DNA from: Lentinula raphanica
Taxonomy: Eukaryota; Basidiomycota; Agaricomycetes; Agaricales; Omphalotaceae
DNA: 64,000 nucleotides
Direction: 5' to 3'
Assembly: GCA_027919835.1 (NCBI GenBank)
Contig: JANVFP010000056.1
Span: 72,922 to 136,921 of the forward strand
This document shows positions 8,572 through 20,598 of this stretch, piece by piece. Within the stretch, counting starts at the first letter, position 1; the number at the start of each line of letters is the position of its first letter. The notes beneath the pieces are model-generated. The model ran no database searches and was not told where the DNA came from. It worked only from the letters and a program-made list of their open reading frames with translations. The position numbers and the translations under genes were made by a program.

Positions 8572-11500
8572 AAGTGCATAAACTCAATGGGGGGAAGTAA
8601 CGCACCCCCCTTGAGGGAAGTCTCAGCCAATAGTGCCAGTGTACCAGATTCAATTATTGATCCTGTCAATGGTTTAGGGCAGGATAGGACAGTGCATCCG
8701 GTCTGTATCGTGCAGGAGGAGGCCGATTTCAAGGGCGAAGCTGTGGACGTAATACCGGACGCTTTGGACCAGATTGAACAAGGGTCTGACTTGTTCACAC
8801 GGAACCTGGGTTCAGACGGGGCTTTTCGAAAGCTTCGGGTGGATGAGATTCTACGGCTGGTCCAGTTTGGGAATCATCTGACTGCTGAGCAGATGGATAG
8901 AGCTCGGGGTCTCATTGCAGAGTATGCCGACTGCTTTGCTTTGAGTGTGGGTGAGGTCCGGCGGGTAGAGGGTGCTGTTCATAAGCTCAACGTTCCAACG
9001 GATGCTACTTTCAGTCGGAAGGTTCATCAGCGTCCTCTGACTCAGCCGCAGAAGCAATACCTACATACCAAAATCGATGAACTGTTAGCATCGGACATCA
9101 TCAAGCAGTGCGACCCAAGCGACGTCAAGTGCGTATCTCCAACTCGACTGGCAAAGAAGGCACATGAAGGCGGTGGGCTTTCCTTGGAGGAGTTGCAACA
9201 CCGGTTGAATGATCAATGCGTGGCAGCAGGTCTTCCTCCATGTTTTGAACTTCCTCCACGGAACACACAAGACGGTGGGGTGCAGCTCGAAGATGGCACG
9301 CAGCCAGAGAAACCTCCAAAGTGGCGTATATGTCAGAATTTTGGAGCAGTGAATAAGCTCACAGAGATTGCACCTATGCCTCAGGGCGATATCCGGGCGA
9401 AGCAACTTGCTCTTAGTGGCCACGAGTACCTTTGCTTCTTCGATTTTGCTTCAGGGTTCTACTGTGTGGACATGCATCCAGAATCGCGGCCATATACAGC
9501 GTTCTATGTGGAAGGTCGTGGTTATTTTTGGTACAAAAGGATACCATTTGGTCTGACCGGTGCCCCATCCACGTTTGCGCATATAACAGCCACCAGACTT
9601 GGGGATTTAACTTCCGATGATACCATGGAGTTATTCGTGGACGATGGAGCAGCGGCCGCAGATGATTTCGAATCAATGTATGTCAAGATTCGGAGAATCC
9701 TGGAGCGGGTGCGCGAAAAAGATCTCTCCCTGTCAGCAGCAAAGTCCAGGTTCTTCGTGAGTGAAGGGATCTTTGCTGGTGCCAAAGTTAGCAGAGAAGG
9801 AGTCACAACAGATCCTGCAAAGCTTACCGCAATTGTTGACTGGCAGCGGCCAGAAACGGCCTTGAACCTGTCCTCATTCTTGGGTTTGACTGGGCATTTT
9901 CGAGATTTGATCAAGAATTACGCTGCGATTGAGGGTCCGCTGAGGGATCTGTTGGCGGAGGTGGATCTGCCTCCGAAGTACAAAAAGTCGAAGTACAGGT
10001 CAACGATGGAGGCGTGGAAGTTGAGTGGGCGATGGAAGCAGAAGCATAGTGAGGCTTTTCTGAAATTGAAGGAGGTGATGGTTTCAGAGCCAGTGCTGCG
10101 GTCACCGAGGTGGGATGGCTCCCATTTCATTGTGACGTCGGATGGTTGCAAGTCCGGGTTCGCGGGAGTGCTAGCGCAAAGATTCCGAACCGTGCTGCCT
10201 AACGGGAGGGTGGTTGAGAAGATTCACCCAATCGCATTCGCTTCGAAACGTACCTCGGCAACCGAACGAAACTACAAGCCATTCCTACTGGAGTTTGCCG
10301 CTCTGAAATATGCTTTAGACAAGTTTTCGGATATCGTTTGGGGCTATCCAGTCGAAGTCGAGACGGACTGCCAAGCTCTGCGGGATGTACTTGTGAGCGA
10401 TCGACTGAACGCTGCCCATGCGCGCTGGCGCGACGGTATTTTAGCTCACAATATCGTGGACGTGAGGCATGTGCCAGGGAAGTTGAATGTAGTGGCTGAT
10501 GGGCTGAGTCGAAAGGATGAAGGGTTGTCTGGGTTCGAGGGTGATGGAAGCGAGTGGTCAGTAAGCGAAGATTGGGAGGCTTCGAGTGGGCTGATACAGG
10601 ATGTTATGGGAGTGACAAGTGAGACAGAGGGATTAGGGAAGCTGCGTGAACGTTTCGTGGAGGAGCCCGTGTTTGCAGAGGTGGTGAGTGCCATTGGTGG
10701 GTTGAGGTCGGATAGTAGCGTCAGGGTCAAGGCCAGAGCTCAGCATCGAGCGAAGGGATACATGGTGGAAGACGGGAGGCTGTGGAAGGTAGGAGGAAAC
10801 GGAGGCGCTAGGGCCAGACCGCGGGTGGAGTGCGTTACAAAGGCAGAGGCGGTGGAGTTGGCACGTAGCCAACACGAGGAAGGTGGTCATTGGGGAAGGG
10901 ATGCGGTAAAAATGGTGCTATTGGATAAGATCTGTAGCCCGAAGCTCGACGAGTCTGTTTCAAAGGCCATCAGCGAGTGTCCTCGGTGCAAGAATTTTGG
11001 AGCGACACACCTGCATTCACTGCTGAACCCAATCACTAGAAGGCATCCGTTTGAACTTTTGGTGGGTGACTACTTGTCCATGTCGGTGGGGAAAGGTGGT
11101 TATCATACAGTCAGCCTGTATCTGGACGTGTGTACACAGCACATTTGGGGTTTCAAGTTCAAAACGGCAGGAACCGGGAAGACCACATTGCTTTCTTTGC
11201 GACATATTTTCCACGAGTTTCTTCCGGCGGAGACTTTTATGTCGGACCAGGGTAGTCATTTCCGTAACAAGGAGGTCATTGAGTTCTGTGATAGTAGGGG
11301 AGTAAAACATCAGCTGACACCGGCGTATTCACCTTGGGTGAATGGGTTGGTGGAAGGGACCAATAGGCTCTTGCTGCATGTTTTGAAGAGGCTCTGTGCG
11401 CCCGACGTGGGAGAAGATACGGACGAGTGGAAACAAATGGATTCATTCGAGAAGCTACCTAACACATGGCCTGAACGGTTTGATGAAGCTATCGAGATTC

Positions 11501-12051
11501 TCAACCATCGTATTTTGCCTGCTCTTAAATTCCCGCCGAAGGAACTCCTGTTTGGTCTGGCTGTCAACACACCGAGGACGAGTTTGGACGTGGCAACTTC
11601 TGTCTTGCAACCGAGAGATGCGGTGGTTCATGCGTTGTATGCTGAGCAGCAACGGTTGGATGGATATGAGGAGGCGTTGAAGCATGCTGTCGGGCGTAAG
11701 TCGAGGTTTGATAGGCGAGTGAAGGGTTCGAGAGCAGGAGAGGTGGTCTTTGTAGAGGGGGATCTAGTGCAATACAGGTTTAACCAGCTGGATAACAACA
11801 TATCAACAAAAACAAAACTTGCCGTTCGTTGGTCACAGCCGATGAGGGTTGGAGCGAAGTTAGAGAATTCATACGAGTTGGTGGATCGGAATGGGGTCAA
11901 GGTTGAGGGTGGGCCGTTTCATGCGAGAAGGTTGCGGCTATTTGTGCCCAGGCCGGGCACAGCGCTGTATGAGGAGCAAAGGGTGCTGGATGAATCTAGA
12001 AGGGCGTTGGAGAATGCTTCGGTTGACGTCGAGGACGACGTCGATTCTTAG
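8512..12051 (+). CDS. Ty3/Gypsy pol 3' part: reverse transcriptase, RNase H and integrase
   Basis: An uninterrupted frame of about 1,179 residues. Reverse transcriptase spans about residues 150-440, with WRICQNFGAVNKLT, CFFDFASGFYCVDM, IPFGLTGAPSTF and the catalytic box ELFVDDGA (FVDD). RNase H follows (TSDGCKSGFAGVLAQ, FASKRTSATERNY, ETDCQALRD, HARWRDGIL and VPGKLNVVADGLSR). The integrase has a zinc-binding HHCC module (H...GGHWGRD...CPRCKNFG, about 10875-10995) and a catalytic core with D in VGDYLS, D in SDQGSHF and E in GLVEGTN; the last two are separated by exactly 35 residues, the D35E spacing. No stop interrupts these domains, so this half may have been active recently. The formal start lies inside the right arm of the inverted repeat and is not biological; the first ATG is at about 8587. 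No chromodomain is evident after the integrase. Confidence 0.93.
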   Translation: MGGVPGVSRDRCDFPDDEAAKCINSMGGSNAPPLREVSANSASVPDSIIDPVNGLGQDRTVHPVCIVQEEADFKGEAVDVIPDALDQIEQGSDLFTRNLGSDGAFRKLRVDEILRLVQFGNHLTAEQMDRARGLIAEYADCFALSVGEVRRVEGAVHKLNVPTDATFSRKVHQRPLTQPQKQYLHTKIDELLASDIIKQCDPSDVKCVSPTRLAKKAHEGGGLSLEELQHRLNDQCVAAGLPPCFELPPRNTQDGGVQLEDGTQPEKPPKWRICQNFGAVNKLTEIAPMPQGDIRAKQLALSGHEYLCFFDFASGFYCVDMHPESRPYTAFYVEGRGYFWYKRIPFGLTGAPSTFAHITATRLGDLTSDDTMELFVDDGAAAADDFESMYVKIRRILERVREKDLSLSAAKSRFFVSEGIFAGAKVSREGVTTDPAKLTAIVDWQRPETALNLSSFLGLTGHFRDLIKNYAAIEGPLRDLLAEVDLPPKYKKSKYRSTMEAWKLSGRWKQKHSEAFLKLKEVMVSEPVLRSPRWDGSHFIVTSDGCKSGFAGVLAQRFRTVLPNGRVVEKIHPIAFASKRTSATERNYKPFLLEFAALKYALDKFSDIVWGYPVEVETDCQALRDVLVSDRLNAAHARWRDGILAHNIVDVRHVPGKLNVVADGLSRKDEGLSGFEGDGSEWSVSEDWEASSGLIQDVMGVTSETEGLGKLRERFVEEPVFAEVVSAIGGLRSDSSVRVKARAQHRAKGYMVEDGRLWKVGGNGGARARPRVECVTKAEAVELARSQHEEGGHWGRDAVKMVLLDKICSPKLDESVSKAISECPRCKNFGATHLHSLLNPITRRHPFELLVGDYLSMSVGKGGYHTVSLYLDVCTQHIWGFKFKTAGTGKTTLLSLRHIFHEFLPAETFMSDQGSHFRNKEVIEFCDSRGVKHQLTPAYSPWVNGLVEGTNRLLLHVLKRLCAPDVGEDTDEWKQMDSFEKLPNTWPERFDEAIEILNHRILPALKFPPKELLFGLAVNTPRTSLDVATSVLQPRDAVVHALYAEQQRLDGYEEALKHAVGRKSRFDRRVKGSRAGEVVFVEGDLVQYRFNQLDNNISTKTKLAVRWSQPMRVGAKLENSYELVDRNGVKVEGGPFHARRLRLFVPRPGTALYEEQRVLDESRRALENASVDVEDDVDS

Positions 12052-12280
12052 ATGGGGGAACATGTAGTAGTGGGAAGTGGCGGTCACGTGTTTGATTGGT
12101 CATAATATTAGCGCGTAGAAGTACGTCGAACGGTAGTAAAAGTAGGTAATCGAATAATCTTTATCATCGACGTCCAAGCTGGCTCGCTGGACTACTCCAA
12201 CACACACACTCTCTCTACATACTCCTCTGGAAACGTTCTTGAACGCCCACATTTTCATTGAAAAAACTACTACTACTAGT
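12052..12280. other. Retroelement 3' end and promoter of the next gene
   Basis: Directly after the pol stop is a purine-rich stretch (GATGGGGGAA), as expected of a polypurine tract, then a CACGTG-containing sequence, CT-rich DNA and the start of a secreted-protein gene only 229 bp from the pol stop. A 3' LTR could begin at about 12063 (TGTAGT), but with no 5' LTR copy in the window its boundaries cannot be fixed. Confidence 0.4.
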
Positions 12281-13092
12281 ATGACTCGCTCAACCACCTC
12301 TCGATTACTCGCTATCTTGCTTGTCGCAACAAGCATCTCTTCTGGCGTTTTCGCCGCTCCTACTCTGGCCAGACAGGGTTCGTTGTCTGTACGCCAGACT
12401 CCAGAATGTGCTGGCACGCTTCTTCAACGTCGTGGAGATGAACATGTCAGAAATGATGTTTCTCGACGGGTACGCTTTGTTCATTCACGGTTCGGCGCCA
12501 GTGCTCTGATTCTCATTTTGCGTAATTAGAACATCGTATCCGAGGAATCAGACTCTCAGGATTCGGATGGATTGCACAGTGCCATGAAGGACGTAAGTGG
12601 GATGATCTCCTTTCCCAGTGTTACTTCGTCTAAAGTTCAAACATTGGCATCATCATCATGCACATTTCTGCTCTTTTAATTTAGCCTGACGTGTTTGTCT
12701 CTGTCTCTGTCGAGCAACGAGCCGAGCTCTCTAAACGTGCTGGACAGCCCATGTCCAGCGAACTCAGGAAAGGACTGTCAGATGAAGAGGTGGGCACTGA
12801 ACCTGCACTTTTGTTTTCTCCAGTAGTCGTTGGTTCTCACTCTCGTGCTCAGCTTAGCAAGATTGTCTCTGACCAAAACGAAATCGCCGATAGACTCAAT
12901 GAGATCAAACAAGAATTGAAGGCCCTGATAGTTCCCATGCATACGCTTGCCAACTTGTATCAAGAGCTCGACGAGATATTGAAGAGAATCAACGTTGATG
13001 AAGCTACAATCAAACGTGTCTATGGGCCCGAAGGTAGCATGCAGGTGATCTCCGACAATCAGGCAAAGTGCAACAAGTTGCTGAGGGATTGA
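12281..13092 (+). CDS. Small secreted protein, unknown function
   Basis: The ATG at 12281 opens a classic signal peptide (MTRSTTSRLLAILLVATSIS then SGVFAAP, cleavage near the AAP). Likely introns: about 12471-12530 (GTACGC...TTAG), about 12592-12684 (GTAAGT...TTTAG) and possibly 12790-12852, which is a multiple of three so the frame reads either way. The mature protein is polar, with the segment SEESDSQDSDG and a C-terminal amphipathic, helical stretch (IADRLNEIKQELKAL ... LYQELDEILKRINVDEATIKR) ending in KLLRD. No family is recognised. Its promoter borders the end of a Gypsy element, which may influence expression. Confidence 0.7.
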
Positions 13093-13365
13093 AGAGCTTG
13101 CCTGCCTGGTAATACGCGCCTCCGAGTCCGACTCCAGGATTATGGTAATCAAATATATACCAGTGGCTGGTCAACCCTTCGTGATTACTCAGATACGCCT
13201 GAGGTTAGTACGTTGTGTCTGGACTAAGCAAATTGAAACCGTTTAACGTTCCTTCCTTTGCATCACTACTGGTATCTGTGTGAACTATGCTTGTCACTCG
13301 GAAACGAACAGTGTCGACCTGAGAGACGAGAGGATGCGAGAGAGAATGGTCGGAGGAGATAGAGG

Positions 13366-14106
13366 CTAGAATTTCGCATCAGTGTATTGAAGCTCAATGA
13401 AGCCCACCATCGTGTGATAGCTGAGCAGTCGATAAATCAAAAATGACACAAAGTTCTTTGCGACATTCCAAATGTTGCAGTCCATGCAAACTGGAAGAGC
13501 TCCTCCTACGCACTTTCGATTTCGCAGTGCGCGTTCAATGAGGACACCAAAGTCGTCAGAGAATAAAGACATGGTTCCTGCGTTACGCGTAACGGACTGG
13601 ATGATGTCAACCTTTGGGAAAAACGGCAAGATCGACTCGTTCTGAATCGTCATCCTACCATCCTTGATCTAACAAAATGCCATTCAGTCAAACGGTTTAT
13701 GGAGAGGAGCAGTCAATTGGGGGGTAGAGAAGCTCATCCTCATCAGTGGTTCAACCTACGTGAAGCTGGGTGTCCCGAGAGTTCGAAGCATCCGCTGGTC
13801 GTATCAATCAAGTCACCCGATCGGGAAGGGAAGGAATTCGATTGCAATGCTGAGATTGTCTCCCAAAAGCAGGATATTCACCTCTTGACACTTGTCAAGT
13901 AGAGATATCAAGAATACGGAGAAGGTTGGTGCAGCCTGAGTGTTTTTGTTGCTGATAAGTCCGGTGAGCATGTAGCAGGAAGCGAGAGGGTACATCAATG
14001 CATAGACCATCTGTTGAAGGTCTTTGATACATGCTCTTGAGGTTGAGAAAGGAGAAATCGACATACTGAATGGTGGTGACTGCTCTGCAAAGCTCTGCGA
14101 GCACAA
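13366..14106 (-). CDS. Unresolved minus-strand multi-exon gene
   Basis: Two minus-strand coding stretches look real. The upstream part (about 14106-13890) reads DLQQMVYALMYPLASCYMLT and then GLISNKNTQAAPTFSVFLIS, partly hydrophobic. The downstream exon (about 13669-13366) reads IKDGRMTIQNESILPFFPKV and then continues to a stop at 13366. A short exon with DASNSRDTQLH (about 13790-13758) can link them using GTAGGT and TTTTGTTAG splice sites. I do not recognise the family. The 5' end is unresolved; sequence to 14400 may carry more exons. Confidence 0.35.
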
Positions 14107-14554
14107 GTCGTGGATGTTATTCCGAAACTCGAGCTAACTGCGAATTCTATGTGTGGATTGTTTGCCATGATTCATGACCTTCTCTTGAAGACGACTTGAA
14201 CTTGAAGCTTTGAAGCTTGAAGATCCAAGTACTTGTAGGAGTCGGACAATTTTGCAAGCTCTCGCGGTCACGGACAATTGCTGGCAGCTGGCTTCCGTCG
14301 GCCCTGGGAAATAACTCGAACCTCAACAACCACATCCATCAACATCCTTGCTGGGGGAACGTGAACTCTGAATGTCGATTGATGCTGTGCAGAGCATAGG
14401 GCGACTCAAGAGAGACTGCTAGGGAGATGTACGTAGAGGAGATGAAGAACGTAATTTCAATGTCTTTTCTGATGTAAGTACATAATCTACATCAAACCTT
14501 GCGTCTAAACTGGTCGACCCATCGTTGACTAAGAGCCTCTTTCACTCGATTCCC

Positions 14555-17500
14555 ATGGATCTTGAAGAGTTCGAGCATCGCTCAGAATCAAAATCCACTA
14601 GCCACAGCCAGGGTGAGCTCTCACCGGAGCTTGCGCTGCGTTTGTTGGACGAGATTTGGTACCAACAAGCAACGAGAAGATCACGGTGGATGGATTTAAT
14701 TGGGGACTATGGAGGGAGCGAAATGTTCTTTATCGATGGTGAGTTTGTGCCAACAGCAGCACTCCGCTCAATTATTTAACCAGACTTTTAGGCGACTCTC
14801 TCCTTTCTCTCGTATTTGATACACCCTCTTTAGCCTTGGGACGCTCTATTGGAGGTGAGCTCCCAATGATAGGCTCTTCTTCGTCTCGCCAATTGACTTC
14901 AGAAGGCAATGAAACCAACTCGAGAATTGACAATTCATTCCAACTCTTCCATGCGAAACACATCCTCGACAAATACCTAGAAAATTTTATACAACGGGAT
15001 ACAAACTTCGAAGTTGTGTTCTTTGATGGTACTGATACTCATTCTTTTGGATATGATAGTTTTGCTGAGTAGCTGTGTTCTACTTCAGTTGTTCGACATA
15101 CTGCGATTGGAGTTGAAGATTCCAGTTTCAGTAGAAACTCCCGCGCTCTCTGTCGAAAATTACTCTTTCATCATATCATCGATAGCAACATCACGGTCCA
15201 CGTTTTCAAGTCTCCAGCAGATCAAGCCTGGCACGACTTAGTTTGAAAAAGCGAGTGCGTAAAGGTCCATTCTATGACATGTATACTGGAAGACGATCTG
15301 ATCCTTGATACTCGACAGCCTATGTTCATCTTGGCAAACGATGGCGGCACGCCTGTAAATGCCCCAATCAATCAGTACAAATGTTCGCTTCTGCAAAGAG
15401 CGCTGCTCTTCGAGCTGTCTCGACAAGGTCTTGCATTTGCTCTTCTCAAAGGGGCAGAGTATCGAGACTCAAAGGTGCGTAACATGCTCTTGACGCTCCC
15501 ATATTGCTCATGGACTTCCTAGATCTTGACCTTTGTCTATGAGAGCCGCGCATATGTACAAGAGCTCAAATTTCCTCATGCTTTACAGCACAGGATGGAC
15601 TGCTCACGCCAGGAGCTCGATGAGAAACTCGGATATGTTACTCCTTTGTCTACGCCTACTACGCAGCATCCTCTCGCCTGGTGGTCTAGCAAACTCCCTA
15701 GTGAGGATCTCACCAAGGTATTTCTCTTGCACGCCGCGATACTACCTCAAATCAGCGTTCAGCTACTGGCGCGGAAATTACCCGTGCTTCATCCAGAGCT
15801 AGAGTCGCGTCTTCACAACAATCTTCTACCAACTATCTTCCGAATCCTGGCCCAAACGGATGGCCTTTTTCCAGATATTGACGGTAGACTCTTTCTTGAG
15901 CTCTTGTCATACACCATTCGAAGCAACGCAACTTCTTGTCAAGACATTTGTCCTTCGTCGTGCGAGAACGGAACCGAGTCGGACTTCTTGTCCGAATTGA
16001 CGTTCGATGGTCCTGGCCTTGCTACTCTTTACGGGCATGTCCCTTCAAACGACTCTCAAGTCGCGGTTTCATCTGTTCCGCAACACGAACTTCTCCCGTT
16101 TTCGAATCATGTTTTCGATGCCGCCCTCGCCAACGTTCGTGCCCTAAATACACCTCAATCTACGCCGGCCATACCTCCATCAATTTTCGGGATGCATATC
16201 CTAGCCAATGATACGAAACATTGGCACAACACCCGTGCACTCTTACCCGTGCATCTTGGAGGCCAGAAAACCAAACCGCGCACCGAATGGGAGAAACGGC
16301 GACATGACAGGAGGGAGCATTTTGAGCAGACAAGGTTACAAAGACAGGCGGCTTCGCTAGTTGGGGCGAGTGGGAATATGTTGAAGAAGATCACAATCGC
16401 TCCTGTGGGTTCAAAGCCACCGGTATGTCTTCTCTAATATTTTTGAACAAATCTGACTAGACTATTCCTCTTTCTCGATCTTATGCCGCGAAGACTAAAG
16501 CCAAGGTCTCGGAAAGTCAGTCGAATAAGAAAGCCAAAAAGGAAGGAGGATCCAAGCTTACCCCAGGTTTGACTGGTGCAAATAAAGCCAGAGCGAAAAT
16601 CTTAGAGGACAAGTTGAAGAAAACAGGGAAGGAAGCCATCGAATGGTGGGAAGAGAAGCTGAAGGCGATGAACGATAGCGTTACAGAAGACCAACTGAAT
16701 CTATAGAATACCTGAAACGAAATCCTTCTGCCAAGGCCACTCATCCAACTGTGGCTTTCGAGATGCGACTGTACTCTCTCCATTTGATCATCAAGGATTG
16801 GACAATGAAGTCTAATCCTGATGATCATTGCGATAAGCAAGTGGTCAAAATACTCTGCCTCCTCTTCGAAATCAAGACGCTTCCGGTTTCAACGATCCCT
16901 AAGACGGCTAGCAAATTTCTCGTCGATCTTTGTCTCTCCGTGGGGTTCGAGCGCTTTACCGATACACTTCTGCCTCAAGTCGATGTGTCATCGGAGGCCT
17001 GTACCTTCAAACCAATCAAACTTGTCAGTAAAGGAATTCCGTTGTATCCCTTCATGGCCATCAAGTCGTCTCCAATTGAATGGCAGCTCGCCCACTTCGG
17101 AAATTATATGGACCGTTCTATGGACAGCGCTGCTGATCCTCGTGTCGCTTTTTCGCCTGATCGTTGGCAGCGAGAAGTCCTCGATGCCATTGACGAGAAC
17201 AAATCCATACTTGCCATCGGTGAGTCGACTCAGCTTGTGTTGGAAACGATCTTTCTGATTTGTTGTTTAGCTCCGACTAGTGCCGGAAAGACATTCATCT
17301 CTTTCTATGCAATGGAGAAGGTCTTGCGGGAGTCTGATAATGGAGTACTCGTCTATGTTGCGCCTACCAAGGCACTCGTGAATCAGATTGCTGCGGAAAT
17401 TTATGGACGATTTTCAAAACACTACTCTGGCAGTCGTGAGTAGCACGTTCTTTTGGTTATGAGCTGCGAAGGTGATTTGGTTGATCGTTCCACAGAGACC

Positions 17501-20500
17501 CTGTTGGCAGTTCACACTCGTGATACTCGAACAGGAGACTTGCAGCGTGCACAGATTCTAGTTACCGTGCCAGAGATGCTCGGCATTCTGATTCTGTCGC
17601 CAATGCTGGCACAGAATTGGACATCGCGAGTAAAGAGGTAATAACGTTCAATGACAGGAATTTGTTGAATTTGTTTACTGATGTGCACCTAGGATCATTC
17701 TGGACGAAATTCATTCCATTGGGCAGGAACAAGGAGGTGCCGTATGGGAACAGATTATCCTGCTCGCGCCATGTCCGGTAATGTGAGTGACGCCTACTAT
17801 GATCGGTCAGACATTGTCACTCAACCATTGGGAATTTTACAGTGGGTTATCAGCAACGGTCGGTTCACCTCAAGAATTCAACAAGTGGCTGGCGTCAGTC
17901 CAGCTGGCTCATCGTTTCCCGCATGTCTACATCCACCATCCACACCGATACTCACATCTACGAAAGTTCTTCTTCTTGCCTTCCCATGGACGTGTTTCCT
18001 TCACATCGCTTTCTGAACACAAAATCACTGAACGACTGACGTTCCTTCACCCCATCTCGCTTCTTTCAAGTCATTCAAACACCCTACCTGTGGACATGGC
18101 TTTAGAGTCTCGGGATTGCTTGTCTCTCTATCGCGCTCTGCGCAGACATTCTGTGCTAAAGGATGAAGAACTAAGTCCCGACGTCTACTTCGAAAGCCGC
18201 AGTTCATTGATCTGCCAAAAAGATATCCTTGACTACGAGAAAGAACTGAAAGACGTTCTCGTCCGTTTGCTAGTGCAGGATCCCAGTGCTGCGAACAGGA
18301 TCGTGGCCTCACTAACCTCTGAAGCCTTGACTCAAGCTGAGGTCGACATTCCTCCGTCCAAGGATGATTTCAAAGAAGGACTTCTGATTTTACTATGCGA
18401 TCTGAATAAGCAGGACAATCTGGTAAGATTTGATTCTTTTCTTTGGGCTCGTGTGATACTCACACATTTTCGCAGCCAGCGATTTTATTCTCTTTCGATC
18501 GCACAGACTGCGAAGTTATGGCAAAGGTCCTTGTCAACAAACTCGAGAGTGCAGAATCAAAATGGAAGCAGAACAGCCGTAGCTGGAAATCAAAGCTTGC
18601 TGAGGTCGAGAGTTGGAGAAAGATGGACAAGTTACGGTCTGCTCAACGCCAAAAAGAAACGAAGCAGAAGAAAGACCCTGATGCGCCAAGGGAAGATACT
18701 GCTTCGTATGCTTGGCAAGCAACCTTCAACGAAAACGAGCCACTTGCCGATTTTTCTTTTGCGGGAAGGCCGCCCAGCATGCAAGAGTTGGATGAAATCA
18801 TTCAAGAACTTACAAGAGCTCATTTACCTGAATGGGCCATTCGAGCGCTTCGTCGTGGTATCGCGGTCCACCACGCTGGTATGCCGAAAGGGTATCGCGT
18901 AGCAATCGAAAAGTCAGCTACTCTCTTTATCAGTTATTCTCATGCTGACAAACATTCGAAAAGTCTCTTCCGTCAAGGTTACATCCGTGTTATGATCTCT
19001 ACTGGTATATATTTTTGTTCAATATGGTATTCATTCGTTGACTGAGCTTTTCGGGCAGGTACTCTTGCGCTGGGTATAAATGCTCCCGCACGGACCAGTG
19101 TCTTTTGTGGAGATTCTCCGTACCTGACTGCTCTAATGGTACCTTCAATCACATCTTTCTCTGATATGTGCCTAATGCTCTACATTAGTACCGACAATGT
19201 GCTGGTCGAGCTGGTCGTCGAGGCTTTGACCTACTTGGCAATGTAGTCTTTTATGGTTTACCTTATTCTCGTGTTCAACGTCTTGTTCTCTCTCGATTGC
19301 CGGCACTCGGGGATTCGTTTCCTCTCACGTCAACGTTCATTCTTCGACTGTTCAATCTGCTTCAGGGGTCAGAATACGCAGAATTTGCCGTAAACTCTGT
19401 CAAGAGCGTGATGAATCTTCCCAGAATCTCTCATCGCTCTGACATGGGAAGAGACCAGGTTCTTCATCATGTACGATTTTCGATAGAGTACCTGAGACGA
19501 TCAGGACTTTTGAGCCACGAGGGAAAACCAATGAATCTTTTCGGGATAGCGGCTCATCTCTATGTAGGTCTTCGATATTTGATCATGCCTCTTGCCTTGG
19601 CTTACAACAGCTTCTAGCACACGGAGCCCGCCAATCTCGCATTCGTACATCTTTTCGAAACTGGGATCATTCACAAGATATGCGGGCGACCTAGTTCTGT
19701 GACAGCCGAAAAAGAACTTCTTCTTTTGCTCTGCCATCTATTTGGACGGAGGTACATACCTCACAACTACAGCCAACCGGAACACATTACGAAGCTTCGG
19801 GAAAAGTATCCCTCGCTCGTCATTCTGCCGCCTCTTCCTTCCGACGTTGGCGCGCAACTCCAGCACCATAACAATGACATCCTCCAAATGTTCACATCTT
19901 ATGCTCTCAGTTACGCAACGGAAAACCAAACATCCCTGGGTGTCGATAATACTCTTCCCCTAAGCGATGTTCCTATCGCCGGAAACCCGCTTTTTGCATC
20001 TCCTTTCGTCGACCATCTCAATCAAACCATGATCATCCCTGTTGCTCGTTCCATTTTCGCTGCCACGTCGGGTCTCGATGACAATTTTAGCAGTATCTAT
20101 GATCTTGTTAGCACAGTGCGGAAAGGGATCCATTTACACGAACACGCTATCCCCTCCATGCAAGGCTTTATCAATCACAGTGCTCTTCCCAATTCGACGC
20201 ACGAGCACGAGCTCAATGCATACATTTTCGACTTCTACTATCATGGGCAACTGTCTTCCCTCATGGAAGCCAACGGGATCAGAAGAGGAGACGTATGGTA
20301 TGAGTTGCAGGAGTTTTATTTGACGCTGAAGACCATCAAAACTAGTTTGCAAGAGCTGTTGGTCCAGTTGTCATTGGCGAGGCAAAGGGAGGTTGTAGAT
20401 GTGAGCGATTTGTTTGATGCTGATACCGAGCGAATCGGCGAAGACGATGTCAGCGAAGAGGATGATGACATGGTGGACGATGGGATTGAGGGATTTCAGC

Positions 20501-20598
20501 GACCGCCGAAGACGTCTTCGAGTGATTGGAGGGTGTACGAAATCTTTGCACTCATCACTGACAACTTTTGGGAGAAGTTCCGTGATATTTTTGCATGA
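14555..20598 (+). CDS. DDX60-like DExH-box (Ski2-type) helicase, possibly inactivated
   Basis: This very long gene (about a dozen or more exons) encodes a DDX60-family superfamily 2 helicase, related to the cytoplasmic RNA helicases DDX60/DDX60L and SKI2. Visible motifs in order: motif I APTSAGKT (17272-17295, after an intron), Ia [13 protein letters not shown] as [13 protein letters not shown] (about 17700), III GLSATVG (about 17840), [34 protein letters not shown], and motif [20 protein letters not shown] (19190-19250). Then the DDX60-typical [61 protein letters not shown] and [12 protein letters not shown]. An acidic stretch ([14 protein letters not shown]) lies near the end. The start at 14555 is the first good ATG. 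Two lesions stand out: an in-frame TGA at 15244-15246 in the N-terminal region with no workable intron around it, and a frame change at about 16690-16706 (EDQLNL-stop versus EYLKRNP). The helicase core itself is intact. I keep it as a CDS because sequencing error or unusual splicing cannot be excluded. Confidence 0.85.
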
